Part shown: one piece after another, positions 50,618-61,300 of the stretch
Numbering within the stretch: the stretch's first letter is position 1
Layout of the letters: each line of letters begins with the position of its first letter
DNA from: Epithemia pelagica
Lineage: Eukaryota; Bacillariophyta; Bacillariophyceae; Surirellales; Surirellaceae
Assembly (NCBI GenBank): GCA_946965045.2
Contig: OX337232.1
Span: 1,488,001-1,552,000 of the forward strand
Reading direction: 5' to 3'
Length of the DNA stretch: 64,000 nt
Notes under the pieces: generated by a model
The model's input: only the letters and a program-made list of their open reading frames with translations
What the model was told of the DNA's origin: nothing
The model's database searches: none
Program-made: the position numbers and the translations under genes

Positions 50618-51752
50618 TTACCAACAATTCGCCTTTTGCTTGCTCTTGGAAGTAGGTTTGGGGGCTAAACAGGCGTATCTGCGCCTCTGGAACGTAGTAG
50701 GCCCGTGTTCGGATGGTTCGGACCACACCAAACACGTCCCTTAACGTCCAGGCAGCCATTCCTACTCCAACCACGGCTGTTGTGCTGGATAAACCATTCA
50801 GCTCAGTGGTCTCACACTCTTTGAGTGGTCCATCAAAGTCTTCTAGTCGAGGAGTCAACGATGTGGATGCTCCTGTATCGATCACCACGGGCAGGTCTGC
50901 ATCGTCTGCTGCATTGAGATAGACAGACATGCGATGCTGCAATGCTGGTGGCAACAAGGACTCAGGATCAGTTCGAGGAGGCAATTTTCCGGTTAACTTG
51001 GCAGCGGCAATCATTGCTTGCTGCATTCGTTGCTTGGGTGACCGAGATCTTGAGAATGTGGAGCCACTCAATGCTCGAATGGCACAAAACTGGGCCAATG
51101 GATCCGGCCCCTTGCTCAGCCATGGCTTCCAAATTGCAGACTGAAGCTCCTCAGCTGACCCAAACCAACGAGATAGTCGCTCTGATGTTGGATCTAGAGG
51201 CGGCTCGTCTTGTATTGTCCATGTTGTAGGGACATAGATGCCTTGGTAGTTGAAATCATAGGTGTCATGCGTAGTTTTCTTTGGTCTGGTAGTTTTCTTG
51301 TGTCGCCTTTGCGCTCGTTTCTTGTCTCGCCTCGCGCGTCTTCGGACAGAGGGCACTCGGGCCTTAGTAAAAGGGGTCCGTTGACAGTCAATCGTACCAG
51401 CCCATGTAACCGTTGAATCCGTTGTGCAGTCAAAGGCCATTATATTAGTAGTAAACCGGCGTCGCACGTGATAAATTCGAGTCTTGTAACGCCGTCGTCG
51501 TCGTTGCATCTGGTTGGGACCAAAGGTGGCATAAGGGAACGAAGAATAGCCACCACGCGGACCTCCCTCTCGCAACCAGATTGCGACGAAAGATAGGGCC
51601 CAGGGCATCATTGAACAGAAATGCAAGGACAAAAACACGCTCAGAAAAACACAAAGCAACAACCAAACTAAATCAACCCAGGTATCCCTCCTGGGAGATG
51701 AGGTTATCGGGAAAAAGAGGCCTACATCGACAGGACGTCGACGGCCACACCA
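50547..51752 (-). CDS. Copia protease region
   Basis: The frame is open from the TGA that ends gag, in the same frame as gag. It contains the aspartic protease motif PVVIDTGASTSLTP, then the flap/beta region WTLRDVFGVVRTIRTRAYYVPEAQIRLFSPQTYF. The upstream part is basic (RRRRRYKTR, KKTTRPKKTTH) and unusually hydrophobic just after the TGA. The protease matures the Gag-Pol polyprotein. Confidence 0.85.
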   Translation of the reverse strand, partial: WCGRRRPVDVGLFFPITSSPRRDTWVDLVWLLLCVFLSVFLSLHFCSMMPWALSFVAIWLREGGPRGGYSSFPYATFGPNQMQRRRRRYKTRIYHVRRRFTTNIMAFDCTTDSTVTWAGTIDCQRTPFTKARVPSVRRRARRDKKRAQRRHKKTTRPKKTTHDTYDFNYQGIYVPTTWTIQDEPPLDPTSERLSRWFGSAEELQSAIWKPWLSKGPDPLAQFCAIRALSGSTFSRSRSPKQRMQQAMIAAAKLTGKLPPRTDPESLLPPALQHRMSVYLNAADDADLPVVIDTGASTSLTPRLEDFDGPLKECETTELNGLSSTTAVVGVGMAAWTLRDVFGVVRTIRTRAYYVPEAQIRLFSPQTYFQEQAKGELLVNAFRFSIDSSRWERTGVPLSSQQ

Positions 51753-53321
51753 TCAAGAGAGGTTTTGCACCTGGGTCATCAAAGACTCCAGGGTGCGTTC
51801 AATTACGCGACGAGATTGGGCATTCGTCGTTCCTGTGGTTCCAGTGGAAGCAACATTGGCAGTAGCGCCAGCAATTTGCACTTGAGTGGTCCTATCGGTT
51901 GGAGTGGTGTCGCCATCAGTCGCGACATTCCCTTGAGTCTTGTTCCAACGCTTGGAAGAGGCATCCCAGTACATGGTCTTGCCATCAATGACTCGCTTGC
52001 CGTTCTCTTCAGACGAAGGGGGACGCCATTTGTTGGAGGTGCGAGAACGATCACCCGATCCATTCTTGCGAGCTTTCTTCTTGGCATTGTACTTCTGGCG
52101 GTTGGCTTCGATCAAGGCTTCATTTTTGGGCTTGGGACAATCCTTGATCGTATGCTCGCCACCGCAGTTCCAACAGACGGGCTTCCACTTGCGGCCACCA
52201 GAATCGGTCTTGGTACCACCAGCTGTGAAGGTCGAGGGACTTCCTCTTGTCTTGATGCCCGTCCAGTCGTTGGAACGGCACAATGAGAGGTACTCTTGTT
52301 CGGCTAGATCCAACAAGGCTTCAACAGAAGGGATCTCGAATTGAGCTTGGGTAGAGGGTGTAGATCGTGACAGAGCACCGGCGATTCGTGCTTGACTCTC
52401 GATTAGTTCAAAGACTTTGTTGAACTGATCCACAGAACTAGTCTGTAGAACTTTTAGAACAGTTTTAGAGAAGTCGTCGGGGACATTCGCAATAGCTTCC
52501 AATCGCTCGTGTGCGCCAAGGATAAGGCTCACAATTTTCGAGACGTTCTCACCGCGAACTTTAGAGATCTTAAGATTCTCAACAGTGTCTACTAGCGTCT
52601 TCGTAGCTTGTTCCGTGTGGGTAACAAGTAGTTTCATCATGATGACGAAAAGTAAGGGACCTCCTTGTTGCTCGGTCTTATACCGTTTATACCGTTCATA
52701 GACTTTCGTCCAAAGGGCATTTTTCATGCTTGCTTCAAGTTGCTTCGCCGTGAGCATCAAATTTTCACGATACCAGGACTTTCTTGGCCAAGTTGAGTAC
52801 CACTCATTACTGGCAGCAACGTCTTCTTCAGAAAGCTCTCCATAGTACGTATATAAGTCTTTCGGAGGAGCGTCTGTCTTAAGGTTTGGTCCTGTACCAT
52901 CGGGTGTAACAATCGTGAACACGTCGTGCATATCATAGATGATATGTTGACTCTTAAGACGGGAAACCATCAAGTTAAGATTATAACACTCTTCCAGCTG
53001 TTTCACGTCTGTGATTTTGGCTGAGAGCAGATCGAATTTGGCAGGGGTCGAAGCGGCAGCCTTCGAGAACAGTTCTTGGCGCTTCTCTGCGCCCATTCCT
53101 TCACGGTCTTCTTTCTTGAACAGGGCTGTTTCCACATCTTGGGACGGAGTGGCACTGGTATTCACTTCAACCTCTTCTCCGTATATAACGACCTTAGTAC
53201 TCATTGTTTCAATACTACTTAAGCTTGATTCGTCAGAGGACCAGCCTGGTATTCTTGAAGAGTCAGAGTCTTCTTTGTTAGCAGCTGCTCCGAGTCTGAG
53301 GAAGTCAGCTATCGTTTCCAT
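51753..53321 (-). CDS. Copia Gag
   Basis: 522 residues from the ATG at 53321. An acidic N-terminus and a helical capsid-like region (LTAKQLEASMKNALWTKVYERYK..., LFVIMMKLLVTHTEQATKTLVD) precede a single CCHC zinc knuckle (CWNCGGEHTIKDC, about residue 395) and a basic region. Gag forms the particle shell and binds RNA. It ends in TGA at 51753-51755. Confidence 0.92.
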   Translation of the reverse strand: METIADFLRLGAAANKEDSDSSRIPGWSSDESSLSSIETMSTKVVIYGEEVEVNTSATPSQDVETALFKKEDREGMGAEKRQELFSKAAASTPAKFDLLSAKITDVKQLEECYNLNLMVSRLKSQHIIYDMHDVFTIVTPDGTGPNLKTDAPPKDLYTYYGELSEEDVAASNEWYSTWPRKSWYRENLMLTAKQLEASMKNALWTKVYERYKRYKTEQQGGPLLFVIMMKLLVTHTEQATKTLVDTVENLKISKVRGENVSKIVSLILGAHERLEAIANVPDDFSKTVLKVLQTSSVDQFNKVFELIESQARIAGALSRSTPSTQAQFEIPSVEALLDLAEQEYLSLCRSNDWTGIKTRGSPSTFTAGGTKTDSGGRKWKPVCWNCGGEHTIKDCPKPKNEALIEANRQKYNAKKKARKNGSGDRSRTSNKWRPPSSEENGKRVIDGKTMYWDASSKRWNKTQGNVATDGDTTPTDRTTQVQIAGATANVASTGTTGTTNAQSRRVIERTLESLMTQVQNLS

Positions 53322-53500
53322 TCACTGGAAAATCGCAACGAAACCACCTGGTTCTTGCTTCTTCGATGCAACACTGGCTATCGAAACTGGTAGGTCTTGG
53401 ACTTCAACGGCCGTTCAGACGGATTTCCTCAGCGTCGAACGCTTGAACTGGTCCACCGAAATCGTTATGGTCTTCTCGCAACAGGCTTTATTGCGTGATA

Positions 53501-53515
53501 CTTGGGCTCATAACC
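53501..53515 (-). promoter_or_regulatory. primer binding site, initiator tRNA-Met half type
   Basis: The plus strand reads CTTGGGCTCATAACC, abutting the 5' LTR. GGGCTCATAACC equals the anticodon arm of initiator tRNA-Met (anticodon CAU in loop CUCAUAA), so the minus-strand RNA would pair with a tRNA cleaved in the anticodon arm, as known for Drosophila copia. Confidence 0.75.
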
Positions 53516-53684
53516 TGAAAAGGGGATGAATTGGGAAAATTATGATAGAAGATTAACTAGTTCGTACGTTCCTAAAAGATATGCAAGTAGTGCGTCAGTC
53601 CAAGTGTGAGGCTGGTTGGGCAAGGTGACGTAGGACCTTGTGAGTCAGCTCTAGGCTAGTCTCCATTAGGTCGCACCCTTTTCA
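53516..53684 (-). repeat. Copia 5' LTR
   Basis: 169 bp; holds the element's promoter by family analogy. It differs from the 3' LTR by one C/T change and a 2-bp insertion. Confidence 0.95.
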
Positions 53685-53778
53685 TCGAGTGATGGTTTCC
53701 GGATTGCATTGTTTCTCGTGGCAGCAAGTTTTCGATTTGTGACCATTCGCCCCACTTGTTACAGTGATGAAAATAGTA

Positions 53779-53837
53779 CTACGTAGCTTAATGTACTGAG
53801 CCTACTTAGCCGAACATGGATCGGCTTACCCAGCCCT
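53779..53837 (-). repeat. right TIR of split MITE-like element
   Basis: Inverted copy of 46195-46252; followed by TA. Confidence 0.85.
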
Positions 53838-53839
53838 TA

Positions 53840-54206
53840 CGACTTGGGAATCCTTCAACGACGGTTCACTACCGCACGATTTCGGGTATGGATGCCCCAG
53901 TCAATTGTTGGAGTCTGCAAGACAATGACAACCCCTTTGATGTCTCTCTTTGCGCAATACCATGCATTTGTTAGATTTTGCAGATCAATCCAGGGTGAAC
54001 AGACGTTTGCCGCTTGTTTCAATGTAACAATGAGCAAGATACTGCCATGTATACAAGCGTTTTACTTGCTAGTTTTCATGTAAGCAATCAACTTTATATC
54101 TTCAATTATTCTTGACTCTTTCAGGGCTTAAACTCGTCATCACAAATGCTAGTCACGTGTTGATTCATGGGCGAAATACTCTTGTGTATGTAGTTGTATC
54201 ATAAGT
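53840..54206. other. intergenic region
   Basis: 367 bp between the mobile-element cluster and the 3' end of the next gene. No feature is recognised. Confidence 0.4.
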
Positions 54207-54868
54207 CTAATCGGACGACGACCCAAACAGACCACGGAAGGCGGTCGCGGCCACAAAGGCCAGGCCTTCATAAACCAGATTTCGACGCATGTTCGCATCC
54301 ATACCTTGGCCATTTTCGTTGTCAGCGTTGTCTTTATCAGCAATGGGAACTGGAAGATTGTCAAAGGTACCAGTGTATTCCTCAGCATACAATTGTCCGA
54401 ATTCCGATTGTTCCAGTCGCTCTCGTTCTTCCTTGAGCTTTTGTCGTTTGTTGCGTACCGCCTTGAGGGCGTCGCTGGTAATGACCCGAACTTGATCAGC
54501 TTCTTCTTTCGTCGTACCACCGGTCATCCTTGGGGTGGTGGGGGATACCATCTGGTCATTTTCTTGGCGCAATACGCGCACCTTGAGGAGCTTGGCACGG
54601 CTTGGGATGGATTCATCGTCAACCGTGACGGCTGCCGCGGCTGCCACAAGGGCCTTGATGATTTCGGACGACTCCTTGACATATTCGGGTGCCGCATCCT
54701 TGGGAACATGGTCCATAAAGAGCGACTCGTCCAATTCAAAACGAGATTCCTCGTCCGGGGCGCTTTCCAGGTCCAGGACTCCTCTTCTTGTGGTGCCAAA
54801 GAAATCGAGGAATCCCTTTCTTCCATCTTCAACTCTTCCCCAACAACCTCATTGGTTACATCGGACAA
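54207..54868 (-). pseudogene. acidic coiled-coil protein with apparent frameshift
   Basis: The minus-strand frame ending at 54207 (TTG at 54734, open further upstream) encodes DESLFMDHVPKDAAPEYVK, an Ala/Val segment, a Lys/Glu coiled coil (KAVRNKRQKLKEERERLEQ) and a C-terminus with a short hydrophobic segment (VYEGLAFVAATAFRGLFG). Its upstream part has no ATG. A different frame starts at the ATG at 54868 with similar acidic composition (SDVTNEVVGEELKMEERD) and loses it near 54785. A one-base shift near 54770-54790 would join them. This may be a real lesion, a sequencing error or an unseen intron. The family is unknown. Confidence 0.45.
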
Positions 54869-55353
54869 TAGGGTTACAGATTCGGATTCGGGTTACTCCA
54901 AGAAGATCCCGCTAATACCTAGTATCTTTCGTTGGTAGATTCATGATGTTTTCGTCCACAACACGCGAAAGCAAAAGAGAAAGATAAGGAGTGAGGAACT
55001 TTCTCCAAGTCTACGATTCACGCACCTCCTAGCGAGGAAGGTTTTGAGGGTTTAATGTCTGTGACCTACACGCATGTACACCCACCGCTGGAAGCTCGTA
55101 AGAGTTGTAATATGTACTGTACACTCAATACACTAGCTAAAATTGAATTTCCGGAAGTCCTCGAATGTGAACGATAGTGTAGTCTACGAGTCGCTCGTCT
55201 TTTCTTCGGTCGGCATGTGTGTGTGTGCGCGATGAGACATACAACATGGACAGAACAGGCAAAATTGGTACGACCACAGACTACATCTCAAAGTTCTTTC
55301 TGTCAAGCACCAGGCATTTCCGACGGCAGTGTTGTTGGAACAAGAGAGTGACC
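54869..55353. other. divergent intergenic region
   Basis: 485 bp between divergent genes. It holds a short GT repeat near 55216-55227 and no recognisable gene. In-frame ATGs upstream of 55354 (for example 55246) could extend the next gene. Confidence 0.4.
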
Positions 55354-57399
55354 ATGGACTACAGGAAATATGGACGCGGTCATTGGAGCACTTTCGTCAT
55401 GAGATTTATGTTCGCAGTGGTTTGGAGTCAATTGATCATCTCGGCGCAATTGTCATCGGCCATGTCGGTTCATCGATCCATTCGATCCATATTGGTCGGT
55501 GGACCACTTCCTGCTCGCTTCTATGGACAAGTCGCAAGCTTTGGGAATCCGTTGGATGGTAGTGATGGAAACGATATGACACGGGGTTATAACCTGATGG
55601 TAAGATGTGATGTGGCTCGTTTCCGCTCGACGAATTGAATATCTTGGTCGTCCTCAAACCATACTTTTCTTTCACTATAACAGTTTCCACCTGAAGAGCC
55701 TACTCTTTGTCAATATCCCTCAATTTATGAATCATGGAACGAAACCAACAATATTCTTTTCACAGATCAAGATCAGATCTCGACGACGTATAAGACACCT
55801 ATTGCTCTCTTGGTCAGTTTGGATTCATGTTCGGCGGAGGAAAAGGCAAGAGTGGCTCTACGCATCAAGGATGAACTGGTTAGTCAGCTCGAATTGCTCA
55901 TCATATACTCGACAGACGCCCAGAAAAACAATCTTGTCACTCTGACACCAGATGACCCTGATACAAACATGTCGACAAGCTCAATGGGCTTGCTCTACAT
56001 ACCATCCCAATACTCTAAAGAGATTGTGTCGAGGATGAATCTTGTTCATTTGTTAAATGACAAGCCTGATCCTGGTCTCCTCCTGACGAACAACTACGAA
56101 TGGTACTTCCCGATTCAGCTGTCCAGTTACAGCGATGGCAGAGGCCCCAGGGGACCTCGTGGCCGCTCTCCCAATTCGGAAGGGTCCAGCGACAGCGGTG
56201 ATATTTATTGGTTCCGAATCATTTTGTTTTCACTCGTAGTGATGTCCCCGTGCTGTCGAGCGTGCTACTTATGGTGAGCTTGCTTCTGTAAATTCTGTTT
56301 CCACTTGATGGGTCTTGCCATTGCTCACTGGTCGTTTTTGTGTAGGTATGCAGGAGGAGGTCGATTTTACTTTCGCCGCAACGAAGATGGGAGAATTGTT
56401 GGAATTCAATACGTCCCTCCAGCTCCGCTTTGGCAGTCGTCAGGCAGGGTCATGGGTGGTAACCAAGACCGTCCGGGGGGTGCAGAACGGCTGGGCACTT
56501 TGTCAGAGGAGCAGTTCCAGACTCTTCCTGAAATTGAATATAAACCTGTTGCTAGCCACTACGATGAAGACCAGGAAGAGGTAGTCGGCGGTGTTCCGAT
56601 AGAGACAACCAACAAAAAGCATGTCGAATCATATGATGAAGCAGCTTCGAGTATCAAGAGCGACGATGAGACCTCACCAGTGTCGGGGAGCTCTGACGGC
56701 GAAACGGAAGATTCTATGCGGCAAAGTGATGTGTTGACTGATGAAAACCCAGATGCATCTGAGGACTACATTCCCGACGGAAATAGGGCTCAAGAAAATG
56801 AAGGGGAAAACATAGATGGCTCTGGAAATTCTTCTAGAAAGGAGGAGGAAGGAGAAGCTAGGAGTACTTCAGATGATGATGACATGGTTGTTAACATGGA
56901 AAGAGGAGAACAATCTGGGACAAATCTCACAGGCCATGATTCGGAGGTCGAGTGCAGGTCATCCATGTGCTCGGTATGTCTCGACGATTTTTCCGCGGGA
57001 GAGAAAATTATTTTGCTTCCACGGTGTCAGCATGGTTTTCATCGTGACTGCATACACCCGTGGCTAACGGAACGGCAAGGTTGCTGCCCTTTCTGCAAAA
57101 CCCCAGTTTTCCCTGACCCAACTGATGAAGAAGGTAATGCGGATACCATTACAGAAAATGTGGACGAAGAAGCACACACTGAAAACACACCGCGGGCAGA
57201 AAACGATACAACGACTAACGATATGAACAGTAATGGTTCAATGCAGATTGAATCGAACAGACCCGATGTTGAGCGAGGAGGGCGTGGAGAGGGCGTTACT
57301 GAAGCGATCAGTCAATCAAACGACCGAATTGAAGTCTTACCCGATGATCGAGAAGTAGCGCCATTCGACGATTCTCAATCCAATGAAGCTTCGTCGTAG
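55354..57399 (+). CDS. membrane RING-H2 E3 ubiquitin ligase-like protein, three exons
   Basis: Exons 55354-55599, 55684-56273 and 56346-57399 (introns of 84 and 72 nt, GT-AG, phases 0 and 2) give 629 residues. The start is uncertain: ATGs at 55246 and 55399 are in frame, and the last begins directly at the signal-peptide core (MRFMFAVVWSQLIISAQ). A lumenal domain of about 220 residues (with IALLVSLDSCSAEEKAR and LELLIIYSTDAQKNN, perhaps PA-like) precedes a TM helix (about 256-279, RIILFSLVVMSPCCRACYLW). An acidic disordered cytosolic region follows, then a C3H2C3 RING (about 486-530: CSVCLDDF, CQHGFHRDC, CPFC). This layout matches RNF13/GRAIL-type transmembrane ligases of the endosomal system. 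The Ser/Glu-rich tail is disordered. Confidence 0.85.
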
Positions 57400-58319
57400 C
57401 TTTGCTCATTTTTCTGATATGTGAACAGGTTTGACCGGTTTCAATTCCTTCAACCCTGAAACCTTCGACGAGCCCAGCTTTTTGCAAAATCCGGAGTTGT
57501 CGCTGGAGTATCCATCCTTTTCGATCGGGACAAGAGGGAGAAATAGTGCTTCTCCAACGTTCATATGTTTACACTCCACCTAGATCTGTCCTTGTATGAT
57601 ATTGAACTGGTTCGCCCATTGTGCTGCCTTTCACTATATAATCAGCATGGACTAGTTTGAAGAACATATGATCTGCCATTGTTGACTTTTGATAGCCTGT
57701 GAATAGGCAATTAAAATAGAATACGACACTTGGCCAATCACGTTATGTTGTCTTGGTTTGTATTGTGCCCATACACCATATCACATGAAAATCTTCATCC
57801 AGCCTCCGAAACGGGTTGTGTCACATTTAAAAGAAACAGTACAATCGATGTATCGTTTGTCAATTTCAGTTCAGTGTGTTAGAGGTTAAAATATCTTTTT
57901 GTTATTTAATTCTACAGAACCCAACAGAAACCAATCCCGCACTCACACCCATCACTAGCTTTGTGTTTGGGAGTGTCACGTGGGTATTCCTTCATTCCTC
58001 TTTTCTAATGAAAGATCCCATTGTATGCGTGGTCTTTCAGGCCATCTAGTTATCCAATTGCGCTTGAAACAAAGGTCAATTCCAACAATTCTCAGAAAAC
58101 CAGTTGCCCCCCCAGCTTTCCTCCATGATGTTGTTCTTGCGTCGTCCCAATTCTAGCATCCAAAACTGTCTTGTCGCATCTTTTGTCGACTGCTTCACAG
58201 TGTCCTTCTCTTTCGGGTTAAGCTAATCCTACCTTTCTTTTGATTTGACATCCCTCACTCTCAATCAATCCTCTTTGTTACCACCACGATTTCTACCGCC
58301 TTCAATAGTCCGTCTAGCA
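57400..58319. other. convergent intergenic region
   Basis: 920 bp, relatively AT-rich, between two converging genes. I see 3' UTR-like sequence but no open frame with domain similarity, tRNA or repeat. Confidence 0.45.
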
Positions 58320-61300
58320 TTACGGCGTCGGTGCCGATCCAATGATAGGAACGACCTTGAGATAAATGTACAAATCACCCGCTGGTCCTCCATTGGGACC
58401 GGCATTACCTTCTCCCTGCACATAGAGTCGATTTCCATCCTCTACATTGGGTGGGATTTCGACTCGAATTTGTCTTGTAACAATGGCAAGACCTTGACCA
58501 TGACAGGTACCACAAGAACTTTCCAACCGTCTCCCTGTACCACGACAAGCTGCACAGGTGGTGGTGGCCGCCGAAGGTGTGGTGGTGGTGGTTGTCACCC
58601 CTTGACCTCCACAAGAGGGACACGCTGATTTGACATCTCCCAGCTCCCCTCCCTGCCCCAAACACGAGTCACAATGTTCCAAGTGTTGAAACTCCACCAC
58701 AATTTCCCCTCCAAAGTTCGCCGTGGCCCAATCCACTTCCTTGGTCCACATGACATCATCACCAATGATGATTTCCCTCGGCCGACTGGCCCCGCTTAAA
58801 CCACCGGTCGTACTTCGCACTCCACCAGTTGTCGCCCGAATACCACCGGCTGCTGCTGCAGCCGCTGCACCGAAAAAGGGATCATCCGGTCCTTTGGTTT
58901 TGATTCGACTATTGGTGTTCGTATTGGGCTTGGGTCGGAAAAAGTTTCCAGGAGAATTGCCATTCCGGTAGGATGATGTCGTACTGGCACCATTACTTTG
59001 GGGGATGTCAAAGGTACTTGCACCATTTGTGGTTGTTCCGTTGGAGTACATTTGCGACCCATTGGGATCAAACTTTTTATTGACCTTGCCGTTGGAATCT
59101 TTGCCATTGGTATCGGATCGATAAAAGAATGCACTGTTCGACTGGAATGGGTCGAAATCCATACTGGTTCCATTGGGATACAACCGTTGTCGAACCGTTT
59201 CGGTAGTGGTGTCATTGATCGCGAATAAGGGTTGTTCTTCTGGTTCTTGTTTTCCATTCCTTGTATTCGTAGCGTCCGAAGGTCTGGAGTGTCCATTCTT
59301 GGTCACGTGACCATTGCGGTCAATATCATATTCATGCAACTTGACGCCATTGTTTTGCTCAAAAATGGTGGTACTGTTGGAATACGAAGGCTTTGGTACA
59401 CCATTTTTCGGTGCCTCCCTCCCATTGCTGGTACTCCTCGTTTTCCCATTGGGTGGAGCATAGGTTCCCGTCCCATTTGCATAGAAAAATGGATGATCTT
59501 GACGATCTATTTGAATCTTTTCCTCTGCCTTGTTCTTGCTGTCCATCTTGGGTACCTCCTTGCCATTCTTGTCAGGGTGTTTCGTAGTCGAATCCATGTA
59601 TCCAAAATACGAAGAAGAATCCATGTATCCAATATACGAGGAGGACATGGCTTTGGGTGGTGCCCGATTGCCATTCTTGTCGGGATGGCTACTACTAGCA
59701 CTAGTACTAGTAGTACTCGTGGAACTCATGAATCCGTTGCGGGAGGTCGCCGTAGCTCCATTCATGACATTGGGTGGTGCCCGATTGCCATTTTTATCGG
59801 GATGGCTGGTCCCCACCATGGTTCGAGCATTGTTGTAGACTGTCTCCATCATCATGGCCATGACGCTATTGGTGGGTGGTGCTCGATTGCCATTTTTATC
59901 GGGATGAGTCGTACCCTTGTTGTTGTTGTTGATGGTGTTGCTGCTATTCATGACAACGGTACGCGGTGCTCGATTGCCATGCTTGTCGGGATGGTTGTGA
60001 AAGCCGGTGGGTTCTCCCTGATTGTGGAGGTTGGTTCGTGCCTTGGGACCTTCATGGACACGGAAATGCCGTGGATTGTTCCGACCATTGGCAGTTGAAC
60101 TTCCCTTGAACCCCGAAAAGGGAAAGGTTTGGCTTTGTGCCGCATGGTTGTTGTTGTTGTTGTTGGTATGGACGTTGGTGTTGGTCATGGTGGGAGATCG
60201 ATTGCCATTCTTGTCCGGATGTTGCTGTGTGTTCATCATATTATTGGTATTGGTATTGGCATTCATGGTGGCTGCAGTCGTGCGATATCCATTGCTGGCA
60301 GCTGTACTGCTGCTATACCCATTCGAAGTGGTGGACTTGGGAGGGTCATTGACTCGAAAATGAAAGGGATTGTTGCGACCACCACCACCACTACTGCCGG
60401 AAGGAGTGGATGATGCTCCATTGTTGTTATTATTGTTGTTATTGTTCATGTTGTAGGCATTTTGTTGTTGAGAAAAGGGACTTTCGGGAGACCATCCATT
60501 TTCGGCATAGGCCGTCGAGGGTTGCCCCGTGCCGGCCGTGTGTGCTTGTGTCGTCGTCGTGGTGGTCGTCGTTGTTGTTGTGGTGCCGCGATCCTTGACG
60601 ACGCTCAAGTAAATGTACAAATCTCCCGGAGGTCCTCCATTCCGTCCCGCATCGCCCTGGCCTTCCAATTTGAGTCGATTGTTCCCATCCTTGACATTGC
60701 CGGGAATTTTGACCTTGATTTGTCGTGATTTGGTATGAACGCCTTGTCCATTGCAAGCCGAACAGACAGTGCCACCCACCATGTCTTGAGGATGCTGCAA
60801 TCCCGTGCCACCACAGACTTTGCAAGTGGCACCCGTCTCGGTCCGACCGGATCCACCACAGGCGGTACAATCCGACGTACTGGTAATGACACCATGACCC
60901 GAACAGGCTGGACAAACGACCAAATGACGAATGCGAATTTCCTTTTCACCCCCAAACATGGCCATTTTCGGATCAATCTCCATATCAAAGTACATGTCAT
61001 TGCCTCGCGTCGGTTCCTTGGTATTCGTATGAGCCGACGTTGTGGTGGTAGTCGAGGCGGTCCGGGCGGCGGCGCGATTAAAGGTGGTGGAGGTGCCTCG
61101 TGGTTTGCGGGCATTGGCACCCACCCCGACACCCACTCCCCCAAAGGGCGAAGAAGGATCGCGTCCCGAAAAGGGCGACGTGGACGACGACCCAAAAAAG
61201 TCATCGTAATTCATGTATTGGCCATAGTGTTGTTGTTGCGTACTAAAGCCACGTGCCGTGGTGCCACCGCCGCCTCCTCGTTGTTTGTGTCGCGCTCGGT

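Larger units (their letters stand above)
46652..53684 (-). mobile_element. Ty1/Copia LTR retrotransposon (CoDi-like)
   Basis: 7033 bp, transcribed on the minus strand. LTRs at 46652-46818 and 53516-53684 share TGAAAAGGG...CCCTTTTCA ends and differ by one substitution and one 2-bp indel. A 5-bp duplication TCGAG flanks the element (46647-46651, 53685-53689). The order gag, protease, integrase, reverse transcriptase, RNase H defines Copia rather than Gypsy. The reading frame has three breaks: an in-frame TGA after gag, a +1 shift between protease and integrase, and an in-frame TAG between integrase and reverse transcriptase. The near-identical LTRs show a recent insertion. Confidence 0.97.
46195..53837. 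mobile_element. TIR element (about 605 bp without the Copia insert), split by Copia
   Basis: Inverted repeats of 58-59 bp at 46195-46252 and 53779-53837 start AGGGCTGGGTAAGCC and differ at only a few positions. TA dinucleotides flank both ends (46193-46194 and 53838-53839), a duplication typical of Tc1/mariner-type MITEs. With the Copia element and one 5-bp duplication removed, about 605 bp remain, without coding capacity. It is a non-autonomous DNA transposon into which Copia jumped later. Confidence 0.8.
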
